From positions 496,001 through 560,000 of the forward strand of contig NZ_JAIUCZ020000002.1 of NCBI RefSeq assembly GCF_020176955.2: a stretch of DNA of 64,000 nucleotides, read 5' to 3'. Of this stretch, positions 16,993-25,277 are shown piece by piece. The translations under genes and the position numbers were made by a program. Under the pieces are notes generated by a model. It saw only the letters and a list, made by a program, of their open reading frames with translations. It searched no databases and was not told the origin of the DNA. Positions within the stretch are counted from its first letter, which is position 1, and each line of letters begins with the position of its first letter. The stretch is from Nocardia sp. alder85J (GTDB lineage: Bacteria; Actinomycetota; Actinomycetes; Mycobacteriales; Mycobacteriaceae).

Positions 16993-18051
16993 ATGACTGC
17001 CATGTCCAGAGTTTCGAATTCGCCGCGGGCCACCGGATCGCCATCCGGTGTGCGCCGCGGACTCGGCATCGTCGCCGCGGCTGCCGCGGCCGTCGCGGTG
17101 ACCACCACATTGACCGGCCACAATGCCGTGGCCCGGGCGGACGATCCGGCCGCACCCTCGGCGGGCTGCGGTGCGACCGCCACCGCGGCCGGATCGTCCA
17201 CCCACCAGTTCGCGGCCGCGGGCGAGACCGGCCACTACCTCCTCGACGTGCCGCCCGGGGCCGACCGGCCGACCCCGGTGGTCTTCGATCTGCACGGCTA
17301 CCTGGAACCCGCCGAACTGGAGCGCAGCAGCAGCGGCCTCGGCGACTTCGGCAGCAAGCACGGATTCGTCACCGTCACACCGCAGATCGACGAGCCGGGC
17401 CTGCCGCGCTGGGATTTCACCCCCGGCAGCGCCGACGTCGACTACCTGTCGGATCTCATCGGCAACGTGGCGTCGACCCTCTGCGTGGATCAGCGTCGGG
17501 TGTACGTGGCGGGGCTGTCGATGGGTGCGTTCACCACCTCGGCGCTGGCCTGCCGATTGTCGGACCGGATCGCGGCCGTGGCGCCGGTGGCCGGCCTCCA
17601 GGACTTCGACTGGTGCCACCCGACCCGGCCGGTGCCGGTGGTCGCCTTCCACGGCACCGGTGATCCGATCGTCTCCTACACCGGCGGTCCCGGACCGAAC
17701 GCGGCCTACCTGCCGGCCCCCGACGGCAGCACCGCCCGTGCCGAGAACGGCGGCCCGGCCGTGAACGGGCCGGGCCCGCAGAGTGTTCCGGACGACGCCG
17801 TCGCCTGGGCCCGTCGCAACGGCTGCGGGACCACGCCCGCCCGGCAGCACGTCACCCCCGATGTCGACCTGACCACCTTCGACTGCCCGGCGGACGGCAC
17901 CGTCGAACTGTATTCGGTGCTCGGCGGCGGCCACACCTGGCCGAGCGGCTCGCTGCCCAGCCCGGAAGCCCTCACCGGCAGCACCACTCACTCGATCGAC
18001 GCGAACCAGATCATGTGGGACTTCTTCCAGGCCCACCCGATGCCGCGCTGA
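16993..18051 (+). CDS. Secreted alpha/beta-hydrolase esterase, LpqC/feruloyl-esterase-like
   Basis: A 352-residue exported hydrolase. A twin-charged signal peptide (VRRGLGIVAAAAAAVAV) ends around ARADD near residue 50. The nucleophile elbow is GLSMGAF. The acid and histidine positions are suggested by HGTGDPIVSY and GGGHTWP, the usual signatures of PHB-depolymerase/feruloyl-esterase-type enzymes (LpqC in mycobacteria). It would cleave polyester or aryl ester bonds outside the cell. The start may be the ATG at 16993 or 17002; neither has a strong ribosome site. A long hairpin follows. Confidence 0.88.
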   Translation: MTAMSRVSNSPRATGSPSGVRRGLGIVAAAAAAVAVTTTLTGHNAVARADDPAAPSAGCGATATAAGSSTHQFAAAGETGHYLLDVPPGADRPTPVVFDLHGYLEPAELERSSSGLGDFGSKHGFVTVTPQIDEPGLPRWDFTPGSADVDYLSDLIGNVASTLCVDQRRVYVAGLSMGAFTTSALACRLSDRIAAVAPVAGLQDFDWCHPTRPVPVVAFHGTGDPIVSYTGGPGPNAAYLPAPDGSTARAENGGPAVNGPGPQSVPDDAVAWARRNGCGTTPARQHVTPDVDLTTFDCPADGTVELYSVLGGGHTWPSGSLPSPEALTGSTTHSIDANQIMWDFFQAHPMPR

Positions 18052-18067
18052 TCGCGCCGAAAAACGA

Positions 18068-18114
18068 AGCCCGGCCGCGGTTTCCGATGATGTACCGGGA
18101 ACCGCGGCCGGGCT
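18068..18114. terminator. Strong bidirectional hairpin terminator
   Basis: A 15-bp perfect stem (AGCCCGGCCGCGGTT at 18068-18082 with its complement at 18100-18114), extended by three more pairs, lies between the convergent esterase and MFS genes. Confidence 0.8.
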
Positions 18115-18134
18115 GTCGGCCGTGCGGGTTCGGG

Positions 18135-19796
18135 TCAGAACACGCCCGCGGTGCCGGCGCCGCCGGCCTCGGTCAGGACCGCCGCCTCGGACTCGGCGGC
18201 AGCGCCGCCGCGCGACGGTGTCCGGCCGGTGCGCAGGGCGAGGGCCAGCAGCAGCGTCAGGGCTGCCGGGACGACGCCCACCGCGACATAGGACCATTTG
18301 TACCCGGTGTCGGTGTACACGCTGGGCACATCGCTGACCACGATCTTGCCCATCTGGTTGGCGACGATCTGGAAGGGATGCGCCGACGCGATCGCGGTGA
18401 AGACCGCGGTACCCACCGAGGTGCCGATGGATCCGAAGACCGCCAGCATGCCGGCGCTGACACCCTGCCGATCGGCGGGAACGGCGTCGATGAGCAGGTT
18501 CGGGTTGGCGGCGTAGTAGAACCCGAACGAAATGCCGTACAGCAGGCCGATGAAGACCTGCTCCTGCCAGGTCTTGTGCCACGGAATCCACAGCGCACAG
18601 GCGGCCAGCAGCGTGATACCGCTGGTGATCAACAGGATCCGGGCCCCGACGATGCGGCACAGCCAGCCGCCGAGGACACCGAAGATCATGCCGAACGCCG
18701 CGGTCCACACGGTGATGTGCAGCGCCATCTGCAAGGTCGAGAAGCCGTTGGCGTAGCTGATGTCACCCTTGAAGCTCATCGCCTTCGCGACGATGGCCGC
18801 CGGTGCATGGTACTGCGCCGCGGCGCCGGCGATGATCTGGTTCTCCAGGTCCGGACCCTTGGGCGTCTGGAACATGTACGCGATCATGATGCTGACCGCG
18901 CTGATGGCGAGGGTGACGAGGAAGGCCACCGCCATCGGGATCGCCACCGCGCGTGAGCGCAGCAGGTGCAACTCGATCATCGGTTCCGGTGCCCGCGTCT
19001 CCCAGGCGATGAACGCGAGGAACAGGATCACGCCCACGACGAGGTACGCCAGCGAGGTGATCTCGCCCCAGCCCCAGGTCGAACCCTCACTGACATACAG
19101 CAGGATCAGGCCGATGGAGGCGCCGAACAGGACGGCGCCGAGGATGTCGAGCTTCTGTTTCACCCGGAACGGCGATTCGGGTACCGCGATCATGACCAGC
19201 GGGGTGGTGGCCGCGACGTAGATGATCAGGAACCAGAACACCGACCGCCAGGTGTAGTGATCGGTCAGCGCGCCGCAGATGATGGGTGTGAGCACGCCGC
19301 CGATGCCGAAGCCGGTGCCGATGACGCCGACGGCGACCGGAATCCACTTGCGCGGCATCAGGTCTCGGACCAGGCCGTACTCGACCGCGGTCATCGCCCA
19401 GGACGCACCGCCCAGGACGCGGCCGATCAGGAAGAGGGCCCAGCTGTGGGTGAGGGCGCACAGCAGCGCGCCGATCAGGAACAGCAGACCGGACAGCAGC
19501 ACGACGCGCTTCTTGCCGATCAGGTCACCGAGCTTGCCGATCAGCGCCATGCTGGCGCCGCCGGCGATGCCGACGATCGTGACGGCCCAGGTCACCCCCG
19601 CGCCGGCGCCGGGGAAGGAGCCCGCGAGCTTCGGCACGACGATCGAGACCATGCCGAGCTGCATCGGCGCGACCTCGGTGTACAGCACCAATGCCACGAG
19701 AATGGCGATCAGCCGCCCGACGCGGGACGGATCGATACGGCCCGCGTCCTCCGCTGCTGTCGGCTGGATGTATTGAGTGTCTGTTTTATCAGCCAC
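18135..19796 (-). CDS. MFS transporter, 14-TM (DHA2) drug:H+ antiporter type
   Basis: A 553-residue integral membrane protein with about 14 hydrophobic segments. Family signatures are the loop GKLGDLIGKKRVVL between helices 2 and 3 and GRVLGGASWAM in helix 4-5. A long extracytoplasmic loop (YMFQTPKGPDLENQIIAGAA region) is typical of the DHA2 group. It probably exports a drug or metabolite using the proton gradient. The GTG at 19796 was chosen because it follows a GAGG site and precedes a short hydrophilic N-terminus; the longest reading would add 66 implausible residues. No regulator gene adjoins it. Confidence 0.88.
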   Translation of the reverse strand: MADKTDTQYIQPTAAEDAGRIDPSRVGRLIAILVALVLYTEVAPMQLGMVSIVVPKLAGSFPGAGAGVTWAVTIVGIAGGASMALIGKLGDLIGKKRVVLLSGLLFLIGALLCALTHSWALFLIGRVLGGASWAMTAVEYGLVRDLMPRKWIPVAVGVIGTGFGIGGVLTPIICGALTDHYTWRSVFWFLIIYVAATTPLVMIAVPESPFRVKQKLDILGAVLFGASIGLILLYVSEGSTWGWGEITSLAYLVVGVILFLAFIAWETRAPEPMIELHLLRSRAVAIPMAVAFLVTLAISAVSIMIAYMFQTPKGPDLENQIIAGAAAQYHAPAAIVAKAMSFKGDISYANGFSTLQMALHITVWTAAFGMIFGVLGGWLCRIVGARILLITSGITLLAACALWIPWHKTWQEQVFIGLLYGISFGFYYAANPNLLIDAVPADRQGVSAGMLAVFGSIGTSVGTAVFTAIASAHPFQIVANQMGKIVVSDVPSVYTDTGYKWSYVAVGVVPAALTLLLALALRTGRTPSRGGAAAESEAAVLTEAGGAGTAGVF

Positions 19797-20335
19797 GAGT
19801 GTTACCTCAGCTACTTCGATGAGATTGTGATTCGAGAGGCGGATGAGATGGCGACGGCCGGGATTCCCGGTGCGCAGGCGCGGTGCGTCCGGGCGGCCTT
19901 CGCGGTGAGCGGATGCTCCCTTCAGGCGAACCCTGGCGGCCAAAGATCCACGAAGGATGCGGTCATGGCTGTTCTTCTCCTCGGGCCGCAGCAAGCCGGA
20001 CGCCGAGGACTATGGCGGCCGCCAGTGCGGTGTGGTGCCGATCATAGGACACCCGAGAACGCTATTTACGGAAAACGAGAATCTTGATCCCAACCACCCG
20101 TTCCAAAACGGGGCCATGATCGTCCGGAGGTGACATCCGCGCAGTTCAGGCACGCCCTTCGAGTCGATTGGCGGCTTCGGGCGGGGGTGTGTGCCGGTGG
20201 CGCCGGAGGGCGAATCGGGTGGCGCCGGACACAGTGGCACACCACCCCCGGGGGCTCGATCAGCCCGTACGCGTCGTCGCTGATCGCGGCATCCGCGGTC
20301 CGCAGCCGTTGCGCCGGGCCGGTATCGTTCGACCT
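19797..20335. promoter_or_regulatory. 539-bp region without a clear gene; contains an inverted repeat
   Basis: The region separates the MFS gene (minus) from the 57-residue membrane protein (plus). Open frames here have no family resemblance or ribosome site. The one clear structure is CCCGTTCCAAAACGGG (20097-20112; 6-bp arms, CCAA spacer), which could be an operator. The stretch around 20050-20100 is relatively AT-rich and may hold a promoter. Confidence 0.45.
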
Positions 20336-20509
20336 ATGAGGTGGGGTCGATCGATTGCCGGGGTAGCTTGTCTCGTGCTGCTGGCGGTGAGCCTCTATTT
20401 CACCGTCACGCGCGGTCTGGGTGACACGACATCGATCCGCTTCGCGCAGTTGGCCGTTGTCGTCGCCCTGTCCTACGTCGCCGTGCGGGCCGCGCAGCGG
20501 CGACGCTAG
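20336..20509 (+). CDS. Small two-helix membrane protein
   Basis: A 57-residue protein predicted from composition to cross the membrane twice: SIAGVACLVLLAVSLYFTV and IRFAQLAVVVALSYVAV, with a basic end AAQRRR. ATG 20336 is the natural start; the ribosome site is weak. It ends 30 bp before the convergent amidohydrolase. Similar small membrane proteins are common hypotheticals in Nocardia-type genomes. The function is unknown. Confidence 0.55.
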   Translation: MRWGRSIAGVACLVLLAVSLYFTVTRGLGDTTSIRFAQLAVVVALSYVAVRAAQRRR

Positions 20510-20539
20510 CGGCGTGGTCCGCCGACGGTACCGCCGGCG

Positions 20540-21973
20540 TCAAGGCCGTTCGTACACCACTGTTCCGCCGATGAGCGTGTAGCGGACCGCGGCACTGCTC
20601 GGCTGGGCGTACATCTGCGCGATCGGCCGGTCCAGCAGCACGAGATCCGCCGTGGCGCCCACCGTGACGGTGCGGGCCGGACCGCCCGGATCGTCCAGCG
20701 GCGCCAGATATCGGTCGAGAGCCGCTGTCGCGGAGAGGGTTTCCGCGGCGCCCACGACCGAGCCGTCGGGCGCCCGGCGCTCGGTGGCGGCGGCGATCAC
20801 CTGCCAGGGGTCGGCCGGGCCGTAGGGGGCGTCGCTGGACAGGGCCAGGCTCACCCCCGCCTCGCACAGGCTCCGGCAGCGGTAGAGGTCCGGAAGATCG
20901 CGGGGATCGACCCGGTGCAGGTAGTCGTCGCCGCGATCGGCGAGGAAACCGGGCTGGGTCACGACGGTGAGCCCGAAACGCCGCAGCGAGTCGAGGGATT
21001 CGGCCGGGACGAGCGCGCCGTGCTCGATCCGGTCGCCCGCGATCGTGCCGGTGGCATCGAATACGGCGAGCAGGATGAGCAGCGCCTCCCGGCTGACGCA
21101 GTGCACCGCGACCGGGCGGCCGGATTCGTGTGCGCGCCGGACGGTTTCCTCCAGGTCCACGAGGTCGGGCAGGTCGGAGTCCGCGATGACGATCTTGTAC
21201 GGACCCACCGTGACGGCGGGCTCGCTGCCGCGCAGCGCGGTTCCCGCCGCGCCGATCGCCGGAATTCCGGTGTGGCCCAGCGGCACGCCGAGCAACTGCA
21301 CGCGCTGTGGGATCGCCCCCGACGCGACCGCGCCGATCAGGTTCGCGAGCGAATCCGGGGTCAGATCCGGTGTGGCATCGGTGATTCCGGTGATGCCGTA
21401 GGCGGCCAGCTGCTGCCCCACCGCCGCGGTATCGGGCGGTCCGGTATCGGGCAGCCGCGACCGCAACCAGGTGTCGGCTCGCCAGATACGGCCGGTCGCC
21501 CGGCCGCGCTCGTCACGTTCCACCCCCGGCTCGGTCGCCGATGCCAGATCGACGAGCCCGGCCGCCGCCGAATTGAGGATCCACATCGCACCGCTACGGT
21601 GCTGCATGCGCACCGGCCGCTCCCGGCACAGCGCATCGAGCGTGGTCGAATCCAGCAGTCCGGCAACGGTTTCCACGTACCCGACGCCACGGATCCAGCC
21701 GCTCCCCGGTGCTGTGGCCAGCGCCGTGGCCAACTCCCGGCCCGTGTGGACGCGCGGCGGACCGCAGCGAACGGAATCCGCCTCCGCCGCCATCGCATGC
21801 AGATGCAGGTGGTGGTCGTGCAGGCCCGGCAACAACGCCCCACCCCGAGCGTCGAGGACGGGCATCCCCGCCACTGCCGGTGACCCGCCGACCGCCGCGA
21901 CAATCCCGTCTCGTACCAGGACATCGGTGCGCGCCCCGGACACCTCGGCATCGCGAATCAGCATGTCGGTCAT
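20540..21973 (-). CDS. Amidohydrolase family 3 (YtcJ-like) metal-dependent hydrolase
   Basis: A 477-residue amidohydrolase with the composite beta domain at both ends (MTDMLIRDAEVSG; the end ATADLVLLDRPIAQMY). The metal motif GLHDHHLHLHAM is near residue 50, a lysine/histidine segment is in PYKIVIADSD and AVHCVSREA, and LALSSDAPYGPADPW holds the last aspartate. This is the YtcJ/exoenzyme-regulatory type, acting on cyclic amides or related bonds. The start at 21973 matches the family N-terminus; a GTG at 22081 would overlap the CoA-transferase end. It probably shares a transcript with the upstream CoA-transferase. Confidence 0.88.
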   Translation of the reverse strand: MTDMLIRDAEVSGARTDVLVRDGIVAAVGGSPAVAGMPVLDARGGALLPGLHDHHLHLHAMAAEADSVRCGPPRVHTGRELATALATAPGSGWIRGVGYVETVAGLLDSTTLDALCRERPVRMQHRSGAMWILNSAAAGLVDLASATEPGVERDERGRATGRIWRADTWLRSRLPDTGPPDTAAVGQQLAAYGITGITDATPDLTPDSLANLIGAVASGAIPQRVQLLGVPLGHTGIPAIGAAGTALRGSEPAVTVGPYKIVIADSDLPDLVDLEETVRRAHESGRPVAVHCVSREALLILLAVFDATGTIAGDRIEHGALVPAESLDSLRRFGLTVVTQPGFLADRGDDYLHRVDPRDLPDLYRCRSLCEAGVSLALSSDAPYGPADPWQVIAAATERRAPDGSVVGAAETLSATAALDRYLAPLDDPGGPARTVTVGATADLVLLDRPIAQMYAQPSSAAVRYTLIGGTVVYERP

Positions 21974-22064
21974 GTGCGGGCCGCCCGTCGCGGCGAGCCC
22001 GAATTCCAGCCGGTCGGCAGGAGCGCTGTCGTACTGCGCTGCCACTCGGCGAGTGCGGGTTTCG

Positions 22065-23267
22065 TCACCGCGGCCGTCCACTCAGCTCGGCGAGCACCGT
22101 GGCGGTGTCGCGGCCGCTGTCCGGTGCGATGCCCCGGGGTTCGCGGCGGCTCGGTGCGGTGATCCGTGATTCGTCGATCGGCTCGGTGGCCGAGGGCGGA
22201 TCGAGGGTCGCGGCCACCACCGAAGACATTGCGACGTCCCACAATCGGCCGGAGCCGTCGGCGGGGGCCGACATCGCCAGCGTCGCCGCGGCCAGCCCGG
22301 TCAGTGGATCGGCGATCGCGTCGCCGACGAACAGCGGGGTGTGGTCGGCGGTGTAGGCCACCAGTCCCGCGCAGGCGGCGACATCGTCACCGAATCCGAC
22401 TCGGTTCGACGCCCGGCCGTACGCCGTGATCGAGATCCAGGTGCCGCCGGAATCCGCGAAAGCCTGTGCGTCGAGCCCGAATCCGGCCAGTGCGCGGGGC
22501 CGCGAGGCTTCGATCACAATATCGGCGGAGGCGACGAGGTCGGCGAGTGCGGCCCGCTGGCCGGGATCGTTCGGGGCCAGGACGACCGATTCGTGACCGG
22601 CGTGCAGCAGCCGATAGAACGCCGGGTCACCGCGGCGGGCACCGTCGGGCCGAGACGGCGTCTCCACCTTGATGATTCGCGCTCCCGCCAGGCCGAGCAG
22701 ATGGGCACACAGCGGCCCCGCCCACAGTGAGCTGAAGTCGACCACGCGCAGTCCGTCGACCGGGCGCGGTGGCAGCGCGGTCGTTTCCGTCGAGGCGGCG
22801 GCAGGTGGCGCCGCGACGGGGCCCGCGGCCAGTCCCAGCAGGTCGGCGCGTTCGGCCAGTTCGGTGCCGGTGGCGGTCAGCAACCACTCGGTCACCTGCG
22901 GCCACGGATCGTCCTCGATATCGCGGGAGATGAGCGCGCCGAGCAGCGGGGGGTCGTCGGGCCGGGCGCAGCTGATCGCGGCCCAGCCGTCGGCGGTGGG
23001 CAGCAGCCGGCAGTGGCGACCGGCCGAGAGGGTGCCGCTGCGGCCGTACCCGGTGAAGGCGGCCCGTTCGGACAGCAGCCGTGCCCCGTCCAGCCGGACC
23101 CGGCCGCCGGTCACCTCGGCAATCCGATCGGTGCGGCGGCGGGCGACCGACGCCGCCGACCCGGGCGGAACCAGCGGCGGTCCGTCGGCGAATCCGGTGA
23201 GTGCGGGTACTCCGCTCTCGGCCCAGTCGCGCACGCGCTGCGCGGATTCTCCCCAGGTAGCGGACAC
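22065..23267 (-). CDS. CaiB/BaiF (family III) CoA-transferase with extra N-terminal segment
   Basis: A 400-residue family III CoA-transferase in an unusual order. The canonical N-terminal Rossmann signature (GLRVVDFSSLWAGPLCAHLL, then GARIIKVETP) begins only near residue 170. The first 165 residues (beginning SGVPALTGFADGPPLVPPGS) resemble the part that normally follows it. The probable catalytic aspartate is in GFGDDVAACAGL. It would swap CoA between organic acids. The start is GTG 23267. It lies 91 bp upstream of the YtcJ amidohydrolase on the same strand, so the two may process one substrate. Confidence 0.85.
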   Translation of the reverse strand: MSATWGESAQRVRDWAESGVPALTGFADGPPLVPPGSAASVARRRTDRIAEVTGGRVRLDGARLLSERAAFTGYGRSGTLSAGRHCRLLPTADGWAAISCARPDDPPLLGALISRDIEDDPWPQVTEWLLTATGTELAERADLLGLAAGPVAAPPAAASTETTALPPRPVDGLRVVDFSSLWAGPLCAHLLGLAGARIIKVETPSRPDGARRGDPAFYRLLHAGHESVVLAPNDPGQRAALADLVASADIVIEASRPRALAGFGLDAQAFADSGGTWISITAYGRASNRVGFGDDVAACAGLVAYTADHTPLFVGDAIADPLTGLAAATLAMSAPADGSGRLWDVAMSSVVAATLDPPSATEPIDESRITAPSRREPRGIAPDSGRDTATVLAELSGRPR

Positions 23268-23625
23268 GCGCTCATGCTACAGGCGTGGAAAATCATGCTC
23301 AGGAGTTGCTGCCGGGCGCGGGCTCGCCGCCACCCGGCGGGCGGTTACCTGACGGCTACACGACGGGTGGCCGGCGGCAACATCGGGCCGGAAACATGAC
23401 TGGCCACGGCGGCGGTGCCGCTGTACATGGACGGTGCCGGACGGCGGAGAGGTGGTGACCCGATCATGATGATCGTCGCTGCCCGTCCGGCCGATCTCCG
23501 GCAGCAGGCCCATCGGACCGCGTGGCCGATCGGCTGCATCGCGCACGGGGCATAACCGAATCCGGCCGGGCCGATCGCGGCCCGGCTTCGGATTCCGTTG
23601 TCCGCCTGCGAGAAAGAAGCCGACC
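23268..23625. promoter_or_regulatory. 358-bp divergent promoter region with palindrome
   Basis: The region lies between the CoA-transferase (minus) and the Rieske oxygenase (plus). It holds a perfect inverted repeat CGATCATGATGATCG at 23461-23475 (7-bp arms around one G), about 150 bp before the oxygenase start, a good candidate operator. No coding sequence is convincing here. Confidence 0.45.
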
Positions 23626-24675
23626 GTGACCATCGAAGCACCCGAGTTCGTCGTACCCCTGCCGCTGCCCCGTGACTGCACCTTCGAGCCGTCCGACTGG
23701 CAGATCCTGGCCCGCCACTGGTATCCGATCGCCCTGGTCAGGGAGGTGACCGCGGCCCCGATCGCCGCCACCCTGCTCGACGAGCCGCTGGTCGTGTACC
23801 GGGCGGGTGCGGAGATCGTGGTCGCGAACGATCTGTGCCCGCACCGCGGCACCCCGCTCAGCGCGGGTAGGGGCGACGGAGCCACCGTCGCCTGTCTCTA
23901 CCACGGCATCCGGTTCGGCGCGGGCGGACGCTGCGTGGCGATTCCCGCGCATCCCCAGGGCAGGATTCCCGCCCGCATGCACCTGGATCCGTATCCGGTG
24001 ATCCAGCGCTTCGGGCTGGTGTGGACCAGCCTCGACCGGGCCGCCGATCCCGCGGCGATGCCGGCCATGCCGTGCTGGGACGCCGAGGGGTTCCAGCAGA
24101 TCAATTGCCCGAGTATCGATATCGCCGCGTTCGCGGGCCGTCAGGTCGAGGGCTTTCTCGATGTCGCGCACTTCGGTTTCGTGCACGAGGGCACCTTCGG
24201 CGATCCTGACAATGTCGAGGTGCCCGACTACCGGCCGGTGGTCACCGAATACGGCTTCGAGGTCGACTATCCGAGTTCGGTGGGCAATTATCCGCACGGC
24301 GGCAAGGTCGGTGAACCCGGATTCCTGTGGCTGCGGCATTTCGAGACATTCGTACCGTTCACCGCGACCATCACCATCCATTTCCCCGACGGTGGCCTGC
24401 TGAGCATCATGAACGCGGCCTCGCCGGTCTCCGCGCGCCGGACCCGCATGTTCGCGCCGATCGCCCGCAACTTCGACACCGACCAGCCGGTCACCGACGT
24501 CTACGCGTTCAACCTGCGCATCTTCGAGGAGGACCGGGCCGTGGTCGAGATCCAGAAGCCCGAGAACCTGCCGCTGGCTCCGGGCATCGAGGTCAACATC
24601 CCGGCCGACCGCAGTTCCGTCGCCTACCGCCGCGCACTGCGCCGGATGGGCCTGAGCGAATTCTTCACCGCATGA
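23626..24675 (+). CDS. Rieske non-heme iron oxygenase, alpha subunit type
   Basis: A 349-residue oxygenase. The Rieske [2Fe-2S] ligands are Cys71/His73 (CPHRG) and Cys90/His93 (CLYHG). The mononuclear iron site is suggested by EGFLDVAHFGFVHEGTF, with the bridging acid and two histidines. It would insert oxygen into, or demethylate, an aromatic or heterocyclic substrate using electrons from a reductase. No reductase gene adjoins it. The start is GTG 23626 behind gagaaagaa. Its stop overlaps the deaminase start (ATGA), which points to a nitrogen heterocycle as substrate; that is inference. Confidence 0.9.
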   Translation: MTIEAPEFVVPLPLPRDCTFEPSDWQILARHWYPIALVREVTAAPIAATLLDEPLVVYRAGAEIVVANDLCPHRGTPLSAGRGDGATVACLYHGIRFGAGGRCVAIPAHPQGRIPARMHLDPYPVIQRFGLVWTSLDRAADPAAMPAMPCWDAEGFQQINCPSIDIAAFAGRQVEGFLDVAHFGFVHEGTFGDPDNVEVPDYRPVVTEYGFEVDYPSSVGNYPHGGKVGEPGFLWLRHFETFVPFTATITIHFPDGGLLSIMNAASPVSARRTRMFAPIARNFDTDQPVTDVYAFNLRIFEEDRAVVEIQKPENLPLAPGIEVNIPADRSSVAYRRALRRMGLSEFFTA

Positions 24676-25154
24676 CCGCCCTGGACGACGCCGAGCAGGC
24701 GTGGCTGGCCGAGACCGTCCGGCAGGCGAACGCGAACGTGCACACCGGCGGCGGCCCGTTCGCGGCCACGGTGCTCCGCGCGGGCGTCGTCGTCGCCACC
24801 GGCGCCAACCAGGTCGTGCCGAACCTGGATCCGACCGCGCACGCCGAGGTGGTGGCCATCCGCGCCGCCTGCCGCGCGCTGGGCACCCACTCGCTGGCCG
24901 GCTGCCTGCTGATCAGCTCGTGTGAACCGTGCCCGATGTGCCTGGCCGCGGCCTTGTGGTCGCGGGTCGATCAGGTCGTCTACGCCGCCGACCGATACGA
25001 CGCGGCCGAGGCGGGTTTCGACGATCTGGCCTTCTACCGGCTCTTCGAAACCGACGGCCCGGCCTGGCCGATCCGGGTCACCCATCGGCCGATCGATGCC
25101 CGCCGGGCGCCCTTCCTCGCCTGGGCCGATTTCGCCGATCGGGTCGAATATTGA
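24672..25154 (+). CDS. Nucleoside/guanine deaminase-family protein
   Basis: A 160-residue CDA-fold zinc deaminase. The zinc ligand and proton shuttle are His57 and Glu59 (HAEV), with Cys87 and Cys90 in PCPMC. The insert NLDPTAHAEVVAI and the end PFLAWADFADRVEY resemble bacterial guanine deaminase/nucleoside deaminase rather than tRNA adenosine deaminase. It hydrolyses an exocyclic amine on a purine or similar ring. Four-nt overlap with the Rieske gene indicates coupled translation and probably sequential reactions. Confidence 0.88.
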   Translation: MTALDDAEQAWLAETVRQANANVHTGGGPFAATVLRAGVVVATGANQVVPNLDPTAHAEVVAIRAACRALGTHSLAGCLLISSCEPCPMCLAAALWSRVDQVVYAADRYDAAEAGFDDLAFYRLFETDGPAWPIRVTHRPIDARRAPFLAWADFADRVEY

Positions 25155-25277
25155 CCGATTCCGGGCCCGGCGAAGATCACATCACGGAAGCGGAAGGCGG
25201 CGGGTAGCCCGGTAGCGCGCGGGGCAGTGCACAGTGGAAGCCGCGGATTCCGGCTCGTACTTCCCAGGAGGCACGTG

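Noticed and set aside
20010..20339. Two overlapping frames (one per strand) in the region after the MFS gene.
   Set aside because: Neither has a ribosome site, a hydrophobic pattern or family resemblance, and they conflict with each other.
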